From contig CACGGJ010000002.1 of assembly GCA_902572515.1 (NCBI GenBank), forward strand, positions 62,001-126,000: a DNA stretch of 64,000 nt, given 5' to 3'. Of this stretch, positions 10,966-21,556 are shown piece by piece; within the stretch, counting starts at the first letter, position 1; the number at the start of each line of letters is the position of its first letter. Below the pieces are notes generated by a model. It worked only from the letters and a program-made list of their open reading frames with translations, made no database searches and was not told the DNA's origin. This DNA comes from an uncultured Pelagibacteraceae bacterium. Lineage in GTDB: Bacteria; Pseudomonadota; Alphaproteobacteria; Pelagibacterales; Pelagibacteraceae. The translations under genes were made by a program, and so were the position numbers.

Positions 10966-11860
10966 CTTTCAACATCCATTCAATTAATTTTAAAAAAGTA
11001 ATTCCCTTGTATGCCGCTATCTCAGGAACAAGAGATAATTTGGTCATACCTGGCTGGGTATTAATTTCTAATAAATAAAATTTTCCTTGAAAGTATTTAA
11101 AATCTGATCTTGTAACTCCTCTACAGCCAATAATTTTATGAGCCTCATAAGCGATATTCATTAATTTTTTTAATTTAAATTTTGGCAAATCAACAGGGAT
11201 TATATGTTTTGTCTTTGCTTTTGAATTATATTTTGCTTGATAATCATAAAATTTTCTTTTTGGTCTAAGTTCAATAGCTCCTAATTTTTTATCACCCATG
11301 ATTGCAACTTGAATCTCTCTTCCTGCAATAAATTCTTCAATTAAAACTTTTTTATAATTTTTTAGTTTATCAATAATTTTACTTAAATTTTTCTTCCCAC
11401 ATATATAAACATTTACGCTTGAGCCTTCATTTAAAGGTTTAACTACGACTGGAAAATTTAGTTTTTTATTTATTTTTTTAATTAAATTAAGTTTTGTTTC
11501 GTCATAAGAATATGTAAAAAATTTTGGAGTTTTTATTTTATTTTTTATAAATAATTTTTTTGAAATTTCCTTATCCATTGCTATTGATGAGGAAATTACC
11601 CCTGAATGGGTATATGGAATTTTGTGTCTCTCCAATATAGTTTGAATATATCCATCTTCGCCAAACTGCCCGTGCAATGCATTGAAAATTACATCAGGTT
11701 TAAAAGTTTTTATATTTTTTTCTAAATTATGGTCAGGCTCAGAAATTTTAACTTTATAACTATTTTTTTTTAACTCTTTAGCAACTTGATGACCTGTATC
11801 AAGGCTAATCAACCTCTCTTTAGAAATTCCACCTGACAGTATAAGTATTTTTTTTTTCAA
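10946..11860 (-). CDS. ddl: D-alanine--D-alanine ligase
   Basis: ATP-grasp motifs: LHGQFGEDGYIQ, NEGSSVNV, EEFIAGREIQVAIMG, LEINTQPGMT. Confidence 0.95.
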   Translation of the reverse strand: MKKKILILSGGISKERLISLDTGHQVAKELKKNSYKVKISEPDHNLEKNIKTFKPDVIFNALHGQFGEDGYIQTILERHKIPYTHSGVISSSIAMDKEISKKLFIKNKIKTPKFFTYSYDETKLNLIKKINKKLNFPVVVKPLNEGSSVNVYICGKKNLSKIIDKLKNYKKVLIEEFIAGREIQVAIMGDKKLGAIELRPKRKFYDYQAKYNSKAKTKHIIPVDLPKFKLKKLMNIAYEAHKIIGCRGVTRSDFKYFQGKFYLLEINTQPGMTKLSLVPEIAAYKGITFLKLIEWMLKDASKKK

Positions 11861-11861
11861 T

Positions 11862-12767
11862 TTATTCTAATATTTTTAATTCTGTTTCCAACTTAACCCC
11901 AGTCTTTTTAAAAACACTATCTGAAACAAAATTAATTAATTTTTTCATATCTTCAAACTTAGCATTACCTTTATTTACAAAAAAATTACAGTGTTTTTCA
12001 GAGATACAAGCATCTCCAAATGATTTTTCAAGTGGAACAGACTCTCTAATTAATTGCCAAACTTTTTTATCTGATTGATCAATAGGATTTTTAAAAGTGC
12101 TACCACTAGTCTTAATTCTTGTTGGTTGTGCTTTTTCTTTATTCTCTTTAAGTAATTGTATTTCATTTTTGATAATATCTTTGTCTTTTTTGAATCCTTT
12201 AAATGAGGCACTTAAGAAAATTAGATCATCCGATAATCCACTATCTCTATATTTAAAATTTATGTCTTTAGAAGGTATAGTAATTACATGTCCTGATTTA
12301 TTTAGTGCTTGAATAGAAATTAAAATATCTTTAAACTCTCTTTTAAAACACCCAGCATTCATTTTTATACCTCCACCAATTGTGCCAGGTATGCATGAAA
12401 GAAACTCAAAGCCGCCTAGACTGTTTTCCATAGCAAACTCTGATAATGATTTATCAGTAACAGCACTCCCGGCTATAATAATTTCGCCTTTAAGAAGAGA
12501 TATATTGTTAAAATTACTTGTAAGCTTAATAACAACTCCATTAAACTGTTTATCTGAAATTAATGTATTTGAACCAGCACCTAAAACGAATATCTTTTCT
12601 TGATTTTGAATTTTTTTAAGAAATTTAATTAATTCTTTTAAACTATCTGCCTTATAGAAAGCTTTTGTTTTACCTCCTATATTAAACCAATTTTTTTTTT
12701 TTAAATCATGATCTAATTTTAAATTATTACCAAATTCTTGAACTAAATCTTTCAAATCAATTTTCAT
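11862..12767 (-). CDS. murB: UDP-N-acetylenolpyruvoylglucosamine reductase
   Basis: WFNIGGKTKAF, LGAGSNTL, SCIPGTIGGGIKMNAGC, SGSTFKNP motifs; ATG at 12767 overlaps the murC stop. Confidence 0.95.
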   Translation of the reverse strand: MKIDLKDLVQEFGNNLKLDHDLKKKNWFNIGGKTKAFYKADSLKELIKFLKKIQNQEKIFVLGAGSNTLISDKQFNGVVIKLTSNFNNISLLKGEIIIAGSAVTDKSLSEFAMENSLGGFEFLSCIPGTIGGGIKMNAGCFKREFKDILISIQALNKSGHVITIPSKDINFKYRDSGLSDDLIFLSASFKGFKKDKDIIKNEIQLLKENKEKAQPTRIKTSGSTFKNPIDQSDKKVWQLIRESVPLEKSFGDACISEKHCNFFVNKGNAKFEDMKKLINFVSDSVFKKTGVKLETELKILE

Positions 12768-14161
12768 GATAACAATTGAGGTAATTCTCGCATCCAACTT
12801 GAGATAGTGCCTGCGCCCATTCCTATAACAATTTTTTTTCCATAGATATTTGCTTTAATAAATTTAGCTAATTGAAATTTATCATCTACTAAAAATAATT
12901 TAACTTTTGAATTTTTAATTATTTCCTTTGCAAAATTTATATAACTAAATCCAAGCTTTAATTTTTCTCCAGCAGTATAAATTGGAAACAAGATAACTTT
13001 ATCTGCATTTTTAAAGGCAAAAGTAAATTCTTTTTTTAAATCTTTTAATCTTGATATTCTATGTGGTTGGAAAATACATATTTTTTCATAATCTTTATAA
13101 ACATTTTTTAAGCCGTCTAGCACCTCTTTGATTTCTGTAGGATGGTGGGCGTAATCATCATAAAAATCTACATTATTAAAACTGAAAATTTTATTAAATC
13201 TTCTTTGAACCCCTTTAAAATTTGCAAGTCCTTTTTTAATATTTTTTATTGGCAGACCTACAGTTAACGCTAATGCAGCTGCAGCTACAGAATTTTTAAT
13301 ATTATGAGTTCCTAATAAAGGAATTTTGAATTTTCTAATTAATTGATTTTTTTTATTAGGTAATTTTATACTTAAATCAAACTCTGAGAATTCTTTTAGT
13401 TGTTTGATATTTTTAATACAAAAATTTGATTTTGTATCCAAACCATATGTATAGAAGTTTTTATTTTTAATATTTTTAATTAAGTTTTTATTATTTTTAT
13501 CGTCTAAACAAATAAATGATTTTCCAAATGAAGGAACCTTATTAACAAAATTTTCAAAATATTTATTTAATTTATCCATAGTGCCATAATAATCCATATG
13601 CTCTCGATCTATGTTTGTGATTATTGAATATGTTGGTGGTATGAAAACAAAACTTCCATCAGACTCATCTGCCTCTAATATAGACCAATCACTTTTCCCA
13701 AGCTTTGCAGAATTGTTTATTGAATTTATTACACCTCCATTAATAATAGTGGGATCGATTTTTGTTTCTTGAAATATAGATGCAATTAATGATGTTGTTG
13801 TGGTTTTGCCGTGCGATCCTACTACCACGATATTTTTTGTTAAAGAAACAATATTGGCGAGCATCTCTCCTCTTTTGTAAATCGGTAATTGTTTTTTTTT
13901 AGCCGCAACAAGCTCTGAATTATTTTTTTTAATAGCTGAAGATATAACTAGTATAGTTCCCTTATCTATATTTTGTTTCTTATGTCCAATAAAAATTTTT
14001 ATTTTTTCTTTTCTTAATCTTTCAATATTTTTATTGTTTGAAATATCACTTCCTTGAACTTTAAAACCTTTTCCTTTCATTATTAATGCTAGGCCACTCA
14101 TGCCTATTCCACCTATTCCAACAAAATGAATCAGTTCAGATTTTGCTAATTTAATTTTCAT
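12764..14161 (-). CDS. murC: UDP-N-acetylmuramate--L-alanine ligase
   Basis: HFVGIGGIGMSGLA, VVGSHGKTTTTSLIA, YDDYAHHPTEI motifs. Confidence 0.97.
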   Translation of the reverse strand: MKIKLAKSELIHFVGIGGIGMSGLALIMKGKGFKVQGSDISNNKNIERLRKEKIKIFIGHKKQNIDKGTILVISSAIKKNNSELVAAKKKQLPIYKRGEMLANIVSLTKNIVVVGSHGKTTTTSLIASIFQETKIDPTIINGGVINSINNSAKLGKSDWSILEADESDGSFVFIPPTYSIITNIDREHMDYYGTMDKLNKYFENFVNKVPSFGKSFICLDDKNNKNLIKNIKNKNFYTYGLDTKSNFCIKNIKQLKEFSEFDLSIKLPNKKNQLIRKFKIPLLGTHNIKNSVAAAALALTVGLPIKNIKKGLANFKGVQRRFNKIFSFNNVDFYDDYAHHPTEIKEVLDGLKNVYKDYEKICIFQPHRISRLKDLKKEFTFAFKNADKVILFPIYTAGEKLKLGFSYINFAKEIIKNSKVKLFLVDDKFQLAKFIKANIYGKKIVIGMGAGTISSWMRELPQLLS

Positions 14162-15215
14162 TAATTATATCTAATATTTTTTGATTAACATTATTCCATG
14201 TATTTTGATAATTTAATTTCTGCAAATTATTTTTTTTTGTCATGTAATCCTGACTTTTATTTACCAATTCTAATAAAAATTTCTCAAATTTTTGATCGTC
14301 AAAATTTTTTTGATCAATTATCCAACAGCAACCCTGTTCTTTGTAATATTTTGCATTTTCATACTGATGATTATCTTTTGATGATGGAAGTGGTATTGCT
14401 ACAAATGGAATATTTAAGAATGATAGTTCAGCTAAACTTGATGCACCTGCTCTTGTTATGCATAAATCACCTTGTTTTAAAACTTCATTTAAATTGTGAT
14501 CAAAACTGAAAACTTTATTTTCAACATTTTTTTGAGAATAAAAATTTTTTAAAACATTAATATTTTTTTCACTTGTTTGATGAATAATTTTAATAGAAAC
14601 TTGTTTTGCTATACTTATTAAGGATTTATTTAATAGTTCATCAAAGATTTTTGCACCCTGACTACCTCCGATAATTATAATTGTGAATAAATTATCTTGT
14701 TTTTGATACGTGCCAGAATCATAATATTCTTTTCTTATCAAAGGATTGATAGTAGTTAATTTATGATTAATTCCAGAAGGTAAATTAATTAAATTCTTTG
14801 AATAACATATTAATTTTCTTGAAAAATTTAAAAAAAATTTATTAGCTCTTCCAAGAACCATATTTGGTTCAATTAAAAAAATTTTAATTCCCAATATTTT
14901 TGCAGCTAAACATAGCGGCAAAGACATATAGCCACCTGTAGAAATTAAAATTGAAAAATTATTTTTTTTTAAAAGAAAAAAAGATTTAACAGTTAGAAAT
15001 AATATTTTTAAAAATGAAAAAGGAAGTAAAAAATAATTATTTAATTTTGGGGTGTTGATTACAACCGTGTTATAATTTTTATCTAAATATGCAAGACCTC
15101 TTAAGTCAGTAGAAATCAGTGTTTCGTGGGTATTCTTTAAATGATTATAAATTGTTATCGCTGGTATTACATGTCCTCCTGAACCACCTGTGGATATCAA
15201 AACTTTTTTTGTCAT
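14151..15215 (-). CDS. murG: MurG glycosyltransferase
   Basis: STGGSGGHVIPA, GGSQGAKIFDELL, TRAGASSLAEL motifs. Confidence 0.96.
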   Translation of the reverse strand: MTKKVLISTGGSGGHVIPAITIYNHLKNTHETLISTDLRGLAYLDKNYNTVVINTPKLNNYFLLPFSFLKILFLTVKSFFLLKKNNFSILISTGGYMSLPLCLAAKILGIKIFLIEPNMVLGRANKFFLNFSRKLICYSKNLINLPSGINHKLTTINPLIRKEYYDSGTYQKQDNLFTIIIIGGSQGAKIFDELLNKSLISIAKQVSIKIIHQTSEKNINVLKNFYSQKNVENKVFSFDHNLNEVLKQGDLCITRAGASSLAELSFLNIPFVAIPLPSSKDNHQYENAKYYKEQGCCWIIDQKNFDDQKFEKFLLELVNKSQDYMTKKNNLQKLNYQNTWNNVNQKILDIINEN

Positions 15216-15218
15216 TTT

Positions 15219-16340
15219 TTAACTTATTTTTCTTTTTGTTAAATTTAAAATAATCCCAGCCAATATTGATGTACTAATTATTGATGAACCGCCATAACTT
15301 AAAAAGGGCAATGTCATACCAGTAGTTGGAAATAATCTTATATTAACTCCAATATGAATGGTGGCTTGCATTAATATTAAACTAATAGATCCAATTAAAA
15401 TAAGTTTAGCTTTTTCATTTGTTTCAAAACTTACTTTTTTAAAAACCATATAAATAAAGATCAAAAACAATAATAATATTAAGATTATGGCAACAACACC
15501 AAACTCTTCAGAAATTACTGAAATAATATAATCAGTATGGGCTTCTGGAACCCTATTTTTAAGAACCCCCTCACCTATACCTTTGCCAAAAAAACCTCCA
15601 CTCGTTATCGAGTCTATGGCTTTATCAGATTGAAAATTATGAGTTCCTAATTCTCTGTTAAAAAAAGAAAAAATACGTGCCTGTATATAATCAAACTTAG
15701 GAACATAAATAATTAAGTAAGTTAACAAAGAAGTTCCCAAAACAAATATTGCTAAGAGAATATATATATTAATACCTGACGTAAAAATTAAAACAGCCCA
15801 AGAAAAAACTACTAATAATGTTTGACCAATATCTGGTTGCATTATTAAAAGGAAAGAAACAACAACTATCAAAATAGTTGATATCAAATACTTTAATAAA
15901 ATATTTGATCTACTGCTGCATAAAATAGTTGATAAAATAATTATCAAAAATGGCTTTAAAACTTCTATTGGTTGAAATCTTGGTAAGAAAAATAGGTCTA
16001 TCCATCTTTTAGAACCTTTAACTTCAACGCCGATGAATGGCACTAAAAATAAAGAAATTAGAGAAATAAAAAAAAGAAAAATAGAGTATTTATATAATTG
16101 TTCTGAATTTAAAGAGGAAAATATAAAAATAAGTGATACTCCAATTAAAACATAAACCAAATGTTTAAAAAAAAAGAAGTAGCTGTTGGTATCTAACTTA
16201 TCAGAAGCTATTAAAGAAGTTGAAACTAAAGAAAAAAACAATCCAATAATAAATAATAAACTTATTAATGTAAGAATAGACTTATCTATATTTTTCCACC
16301 ATTGATAATAAAATTTATAGACTAAACTATCGGATTGCAT
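15219..16340 (-). CDS. ftsW: Peptidoglycan polymerase FtsW (SEDS)
   Basis: Multi-TM protein with KGSKRWIDL, QPDIGQT, LPFLSYGGSSI; likely ATG at 16340. Confidence 0.95.
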   Translation of the reverse strand: MQSDSLVYKFYYQWWKNIDKSILTLISLLFIIGLFFSLVSTSLIASDKLDTNSYFFFFKHLVYVLIGVSLIFIFSSLNSEQLYKYSIFLFFISLISLFLVPFIGVEVKGSKRWIDLFFLPRFQPIEVLKPFLIIILSTILCSSRSNILLKYLISTILIVVVSFLLIMQPDIGQTLLVVFSWAVLIFTSGINIYILLAIFVLGTSLLTYLIIYVPKFDYIQARIFSFFNRELGTHNFQSDKAIDSITSGGFFGKGIGEGVLKNRVPEAHTDYIISVISEEFGVVAIILILLLFLIFIYMVFKKVSFETNEKAKLILIGSISLILMQATIHIGVNIRLFPTTGMTLPFLSYGGSSIISTSILAGIILNLTKRKIS

Positions 16341-17625
16341 TTGTGTACTTTTTAATAATTTTATTAAAATAATATCCTCTATCTTCAAAATTTTTGAAAC
16401 TATCAAATGAAGCTCCAGCTGGACTGAAAAAAATAATATTTTTTTTAGATTTCTCATTACTAATTTCTGAAAAGATGACTTTAAGAGCCTCCTGCAAATT
16501 TCTGAAAGTTTTTACATTTAATTTATTTTTTAAGATTCTCAAAAATTTATTTCGATGTGTTCCAAAAATATAAGCTTTAAAATTTTTATTTTTTATTTTT
16601 GATAATTTAAATTTATCTTTCTTTTTTGGAATTCCTCCCAATATCCAATAAACATTATTTAAATTTTGTAATACATTTTCTGAGGAAGCAAAACTTGTAG
16701 ATTTAGAGTCATTGATTATTGTAAGGTTTTTTTTATCAAATATAATTTGTTGTCTATAATTTAGGCCTTTAAATTTATTAATAGTTTTAATTAATTTTTT
16801 TTTATTAAGTTTTAATTTTGAAGCAATTTTGAATATAAATGATAAATTTTCTTTATTACCATCAGATAAAAAATATTTATTAGTAATTTTATTAAACTTT
16901 TTATCTATACTTGAAGTCTGTACTCTGTAGATTTTTGAACTATATTTATTTTTATTTAATTTTTTACTTATCAGTTCGTCCTCTTTTTTTACATAAGCAA
17001 AAGATCCACTTATTTGAGATTTTAATAATTTAAATTTTGCATTTACGTAATTTTTTAAACTTTTATGTCTCTCAATGTGGTCTGCAGTTATGTTTAATAC
17101 TACCGCATATTTTGATCTAAATACGCTACTGTAATCTAGCTGATATGAAGAAGCCTCTATTACAAAGATTGTTTTTTTTGTAATATTTTTTTCCGATAAT
17201 GCTGGATTGCCAATATTCCCAATAAGTCTTGAGTCTCTTTTTTGATGGATTAAAGCATCATGTAAAATTTTAGCAGTTGTAGATTTACCGTTAGTTCCAG
17301 TAATCGTAATACTTTTATTGTTATAAAATGAAAATAAAACATCAAGGTCAGTATGAATTTTCTTAAAATTTTTCTTTAAAAAATTCGATAATTTACAATT
17401 TGAAATATCAATTCCTGGACTAATAATAATTCTATCAAAATTTATTTTTTTAATTTGCTCTAACTTAATTATTTTTTTTTTAAGTTTTAATTTAATTTTT
17501 TGATTGTCATCAAACAAATATACATCAGACTTATTTTTTAAAAACTTATAAGATGAAATGCCGCTCTTTCCTAAACCATAAATTAATATTTTTTTTCTAA
17601 AAAAAATATTATTAAATATTTTCAT
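16327..17625 (-). CDS. murD: UDP-N-acetylmuramoylalanine--D-glutamate ligase
   Basis: ITGTNGKSTTAKIL, NITADHIERH, INDSKSTSFAS; ATG at 17625 overlaps mraY stop by one nt. Confidence 0.95.
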   Translation of the reverse strand: MKIFNNIFFRKKILIYGLGKSGISSYKFLKNKSDVYLFDDNQKIKLKLKKKIIKLEQIKKINFDRIIISPGIDISNCKLSNFLKKNFKKIHTDLDVLFSFYNNKSITITGTNGKSTTAKILHDALIHQKRDSRLIGNIGNPALSEKNITKKTIFVIEASSYQLDYSSVFRSKYAVVLNITADHIERHKSLKNYVNAKFKLLKSQISGSFAYVKKEDELISKKLNKNKYSSKIYRVQTSSIDKKFNKITNKYFLSDGNKENLSFIFKIASKLKLNKKKLIKTINKFKGLNYRQQIIFDKKNLTIINDSKSTSFASSENVLQNLNNVYWILGGIPKKKDKFKLSKIKNKNFKAYIFGTHRNKFLRILKNKLNVKTFRNLQEALKVIFSEISNEKSKKNIIFFSPAGASFDSFKNFEDRGYYFNKIIKKYTNAIR

Positions 17626-18710
17626 TATCTTAATTTTAATGTAGCTAAACCAATCATTGCAAGGATGATAGAGATAATCCAAAACCTAATTACAACTGTA
17701 GACTCTGGCCATCCCTTTTTCTCGAAATGATGATGAATAGGCGCCATTCTAAAAATTCTTTTTCCAGTAAGTTTAAACGAAATCACCTGAACCATTACTG
17801 AAACTGCCTCTAGTACAAAAAGTCCACCAGTTATAGCTAAAACAATTTCATGTTTTGTGATAATTCCTACTGCACCTAAAGATCCTCCAAGAGATAATGA
17901 GCCTGTGTCACCCATAAAAATTTTAGCAGGTGGAGCATTAAACCACAAGAAACCTAAACAAGAGCCAATAATTGCACCACAAAAAATTGATACTTCACCA
18001 GTTCCTTCTATGTATGGAATTTGTAAATAATTTGAAAATACAATGTTTCCAGTAACATAACTTATAAAAGCAAAGCATGCTGCAACTAATATTACAGGCA
18101 CTGTTGCTAAACCATCTAATCCATCAGTAAGATTAACTGCATTAGATGAACCTATGATTACAAATATTGCAAATGGTATAAAAAACCATCCGAGATTTAC
18201 GATCAAATTTTTAAAAAATGGAAAATATAAGTTATTTAAATCTTGATAATCATTTAAAAAAACAAAAAAACTTACACCAATAATTGCTAACATTATTTGT
18301 GAAATTATTTTAAACTTTGAAGAAATACCTGATGAGTTACTATTTTTAATTTTCTTAAAGTCATCATATGCTCCCAATAAACCAAAAGTAATTGCTATGT
18401 AGATACAAAATAAAATATTAATATTTGATAAATCTGCCCAAAATACTACTGATACCAATAAACCAAATAAAATTATTACACCTCCCATAGTTGGTGTACC
18501 AATTTTTTTAATTATATGATCTTCTGGTCCATCATCCCGAATAGGATTTAAAATTTTTTGTTTTGAAAAAAATTTAATAAAAGGACCCCCAATAATTAGC
18601 ACGATAACCAACGAGGTAAAAAAAGATAAACCTGTTCTAAAAGTTAAATATTTAAAAACATTTAAAAAACTAAAAGTATCAACAAAATTTAATAAAAATT
18701 GATAAAGCAT
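17625..18710 (-). CDS. mraY: Phospho-N-acetylmuramoyl-pentapeptide transferase
   Basis: GTPTMGGV, NAVNLTDGLDGLA, GDTGSLSLGG, MAPIHHHFEKKGWPE. Confidence 0.97.
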   Translation of the reverse strand: MLYQFLLNFVDTFSFLNVFKYLTFRTGLSFFTSLVIVLIIGGPFIKFFSKQKILNPIRDDGPEDHIIKKIGTPTMGGVIILFGLLVSVVFWADLSNINILFCIYIAITFGLLGAYDDFKKIKNSNSSGISSKFKIISQIMLAIIGVSFFVFLNDYQDLNNLYFPFFKNLIVNLGWFFIPFAIFVIIGSSNAVNLTDGLDGLATVPVILVAACFAFISYVTGNIVFSNYLQIPYIEGTGEVSIFCGAIIGSCLGFLWFNAPPAKIFMGDTGSLSLGGSLGAVGIITKHEIVLAITGGLFVLEAVSVMVQVISFKLTGKRIFRMAPIHHHFEKKGWPESTVVIRFWIISIILAMIGLATLKLR

Positions 18711-21554
18711 CTAACGTAACCCTTTCAGGCTTTTTACTATGTCATTGAATCCTGTCGCAAGTGAGGCTTTAATCATTATATAATCATTATTATTTAAATC
18801 TTTTCTAATCAATTCAATAATTTGTGATTTATTCGATAAAATCTTTCCCTTTTTTCCTTTTGAGATATTTTTAAATATTATTGAAGCTAATTTTCCTTTA
18901 ACAAATACCCTGTCTATCTTGGTTTGATTAATTATTGGAGCAATAGATTGATGGAGTTTTTTAGAATGACTACCAAGCTCTAACATATCACCAATTAATA
19001 AATATTTATTTGATTTTTTTGAGTTTATTTTATCAAAATTTTTTATTGCTGATTTTAATGAAAGAGGATTTGAATTATAACTTTGATCAATTAAATTAAT
19101 TTTTTTATTATTAATTTTTACTACGGAATGATCTCCTCTTCCCCCAGGAATTTTGAAATTTAGAAAAATATTTTCATTAAGTTCAAATATATTTTTATAA
19201 ATACTAATAACAGCTAAAGCAGCAAGTGTATTGTATATATTGTTTTGAAAATCGTTTGATAATATGAAATGCTTTTTTTTATTTTTTAACTTAATATTAA
19301 TTTTAAATTTTTTTCCAAAAGCCTTTACATTAATTAATTTAATGTCCGTTTTCTGACTTTTAATACCAAAAGAAACAATTTTAATTTTCTTTTCTTTGGC
19401 AATTTTTCTATGTAATTGAAAAAAACTATCATCTGCATTCAATACAACATAACCATTAGATTTTATGTTGTTTATAATTTCAGATTTTGCCAAAGCAATT
19501 TGATTGATATTTTTAAAATTTTTAGCATGTGCATAATTTATATTTGTTATTACTGCAACATCTGGTTCTATTATTTTTGATAAATAATCAATTTCACCTT
19601 TTTTATCCATTCCAACTTCTAAAATTCCAAATTCATCATTTTGTTTTAAATTAAAAAGACTCAAAGGAACTCCAAATTTATTATTGTAAGATTTTGGAGA
19701 AATACTTACTTTTGAAATTTTACTTAATACCTTGCCCAACAATTCTTTAAGTGTAGTTTTGCCACAACTACCTGTAATAGCTATAATATTTGTATCAATA
19801 CTTTTTCTAAAAGTTTTCGAAATTTCTGTTAGGAATTTTAAAGTATTTTTTACTTTAATCTGGCGACTTTTATTTAAGTTATTTCGGATTTTATTTACTA
19901 TAGCTAACGATGCTTTTTTCTTGAATGATTGTGCAACATATTTGTTTCCATCATTTTTTTTTCCTTTAATAGCAAAAAAAATATCGTTTTTAGTAACTTC
20001 TTTAGAATTAATTCTTGCCGTTTTTAAAGATATTAAAGGAGATAATTTTTTAATTTTAACTGCCTCTTTAATCACATTTAATTTTAAATTATCTGATAAA
20101 GTTTTATTTTTATTCTTAATAGTATTTAGAATTACTTTTCTATCTGAAAAAAAAATTTTCTTATTTCCAATATCTTGGGTTTTCTCATGGCCTTTTCCAG
20201 CAACTAACAAAATATCTCCTGAATTCAAATTATGAATAGCTTGTTTTATTGCTGTTGCTCTATTGGATATTTCGGTAATTCTCTTTTTTTTAATTCCTTT
20301 TTTTATATCTCGTCTTATTTTTTGAGGATTTTCAAGTCTAGGATTGTCATTTGTAAGAATGATCCTGTCTGCAAAATCACTAGCTATTTTACCCATTTTT
20401 GATCTTTTATTTTGATCCCTATTTCCGCCGCAACCGAATAGCACTGTTATTGCTTTATTAGGAAATTGTTCTCTAAGATTTAAAAGACACGTTTTTAAAG
20501 CATCAGGCGTATGGGCATAATCGAGAATTACTTTTGATTGATTTTTAATTTTGCCTATTTTTTCAAATCTTCCTTCAACTGGTTTCAATTTTGAAATTGT
20601 ATTTAAAATCTTATTTAAACTAACATCACTATATTTTGCTGCAATTATTGCCATTAAAACATTTTTTAATTGTACTTTTCCTATTAAATTTAAATTTAGT
20701 TCATGTATTGAACTATTTAATTTAATTCTGAGAACTTGCCACTCTCCTTTAAACTTATGAGATAAAAGCTCTAGATTATTTTTCTTATCATTTAGTGTGC
20801 GTAATTTTAATTTCTTATTAGTTGTAATTTTTTTTATATTTTTAAACTCTGGTATTAATTGATCTGTAATAACATTACCTCTTTTTTGGATTAAGTTTTC
20901 AAATAAATAAAGTTTTGCTTTTAAATAATTTTTTAAATTTTTATGATAATCAAGATGATCCTGGGATAAATTAGTAAATATTCCCGAATTAAACTTCAAT
21001 CCATCCAATCTATTTTGTTTTAAACCATGACTTGAGGCTTCCATAATTACATTTTCTATTTTTTGAGTTTTTAACTTGCTCAAAATTTTACCCAATTTGA
21101 TTGGATCTATTGTGGTATTAGATAAATTCAAATTAATTCTTTTTGATTTGACACCTAATGTGCCAATTGAAGCAGCCTTTTTATTATTTAATTTTAATAT
21201 TTGATAATAAAAATTAGCAACTGAAGATTTTCCATTTGTACCTGTAACTGCGATTAAATTTTTTGGTTTTTTATTATAAATTTTAAAAGCAGTTTCGGCT
21301 AATAATTTTCTTATATTCTTTGTGTGAATATATAAAATACCATTTTGTAATTGATTTACTTTTTTTTCAGTTACAATAATTTTAGATCCTTTTTTAATTG
21401 CTTTAGTAATAAATTTATTACCATCAATTGTATTTCCTTTGATTGCAAAAAAAATATTATTTTTTTTAATACTATTCGTGTCAAATGAAATTCCTGAAAA
21501 AGAAAAATTTTTATAATTTTTATTTATGTTATGAAAGTAGTTTCCTAGAAGCAT
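18711..21554 (-). CDS. murE-murF: Fused MurE-MurF bifunctional ligase (947 aa)
   Basis: N-half MurE (AVTGTNGKSSVANF, DNPRLENP meso-DAP motif, YAHTPDAL); C-half MurF (AITGSCGKTTLKELLG, LEVGMDKKGEI, DQSYNSNP) in one uninterrupted ORF. Confidence 0.94.
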   Translation of the reverse strand: MLLGNYFHNINKNYKNFSFSGISFDTNSIKKNNIFFAIKGNTIDGNKFITKAIKKGSKIIVTEKKVNQLQNGILYIHTKNIRKLLAETAFKIYNKKPKNLIAVTGTNGKSSVANFYYQILKLNNKKAASIGTLGVKSKRINLNLSNTTIDPIKLGKILSKLKTQKIENVIMEASSHGLKQNRLDGLKFNSGIFTNLSQDHLDYHKNLKNYLKAKLYLFENLIQKRGNVITDQLIPEFKNIKKITTNKKLKLRTLNDKKNNLELLSHKFKGEWQVLRIKLNSSIHELNLNLIGKVQLKNVLMAIIAAKYSDVSLNKILNTISKLKPVEGRFEKIGKIKNQSKVILDYAHTPDALKTCLLNLREQFPNKAITVLFGCGGNRDQNKRSKMGKIASDFADRIILTNDNPRLENPQKIRRDIKKGIKKKRITEISNRATAIKQAIHNLNSGDILLVAGKGHEKTQDIGNKKIFFSDRKVILNTIKNKNKTLSDNLKLNVIKEAVKIKKLSPLISLKTARINSKEVTKNDIFFAIKGKKNDGNKYVAQSFKKKASLAIVNKIRNNLNKSRQIKVKNTLKFLTEISKTFRKSIDTNIIAITGSCGKTTLKELLGKVLSKISKVSISPKSYNNKFGVPLSLFNLKQNDEFGILEVGMDKKGEIDYLSKIIEPDVAVITNINYAHAKNFKNINQIALAKSEIINNIKSNGYVVLNADDSFFQLHRKIAKEKKIKIVSFGIKSQKTDIKLINVKAFGKKFKINIKLKNKKKHFILSNDFQNNIYNTLAALAVISIYKNIFELNENIFLNFKIPGGRGDHSVVKINNKKINLIDQSYNSNPLSLKSAIKNFDKINSKKSNKYLLIGDMLELGSHSKKLHQSIAPIINQTKIDRVFVKGKLASIIFKNISKGKKGKILSNKSQIIELIRKDLNNNDYIMIKASLATGFNDIVKSLKGLR

Positions 21555-21556
21555 AA

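Noticed and set aside
13900-13935. Frequent A/T homopolymer runs as programmed frameshift sites
   Set aside because: They are widespread across this AT-rich window and the surrounding ORFs are intact, so there is no sign of programmed slippage.
19732-20235. 167-aa plus-strand ORF antisense to murE-murF
   Set aside because: Chance reading frame opposite a strongly conserved gene; hydrophobic composition typical of antisense to AT-rich coding DNA.
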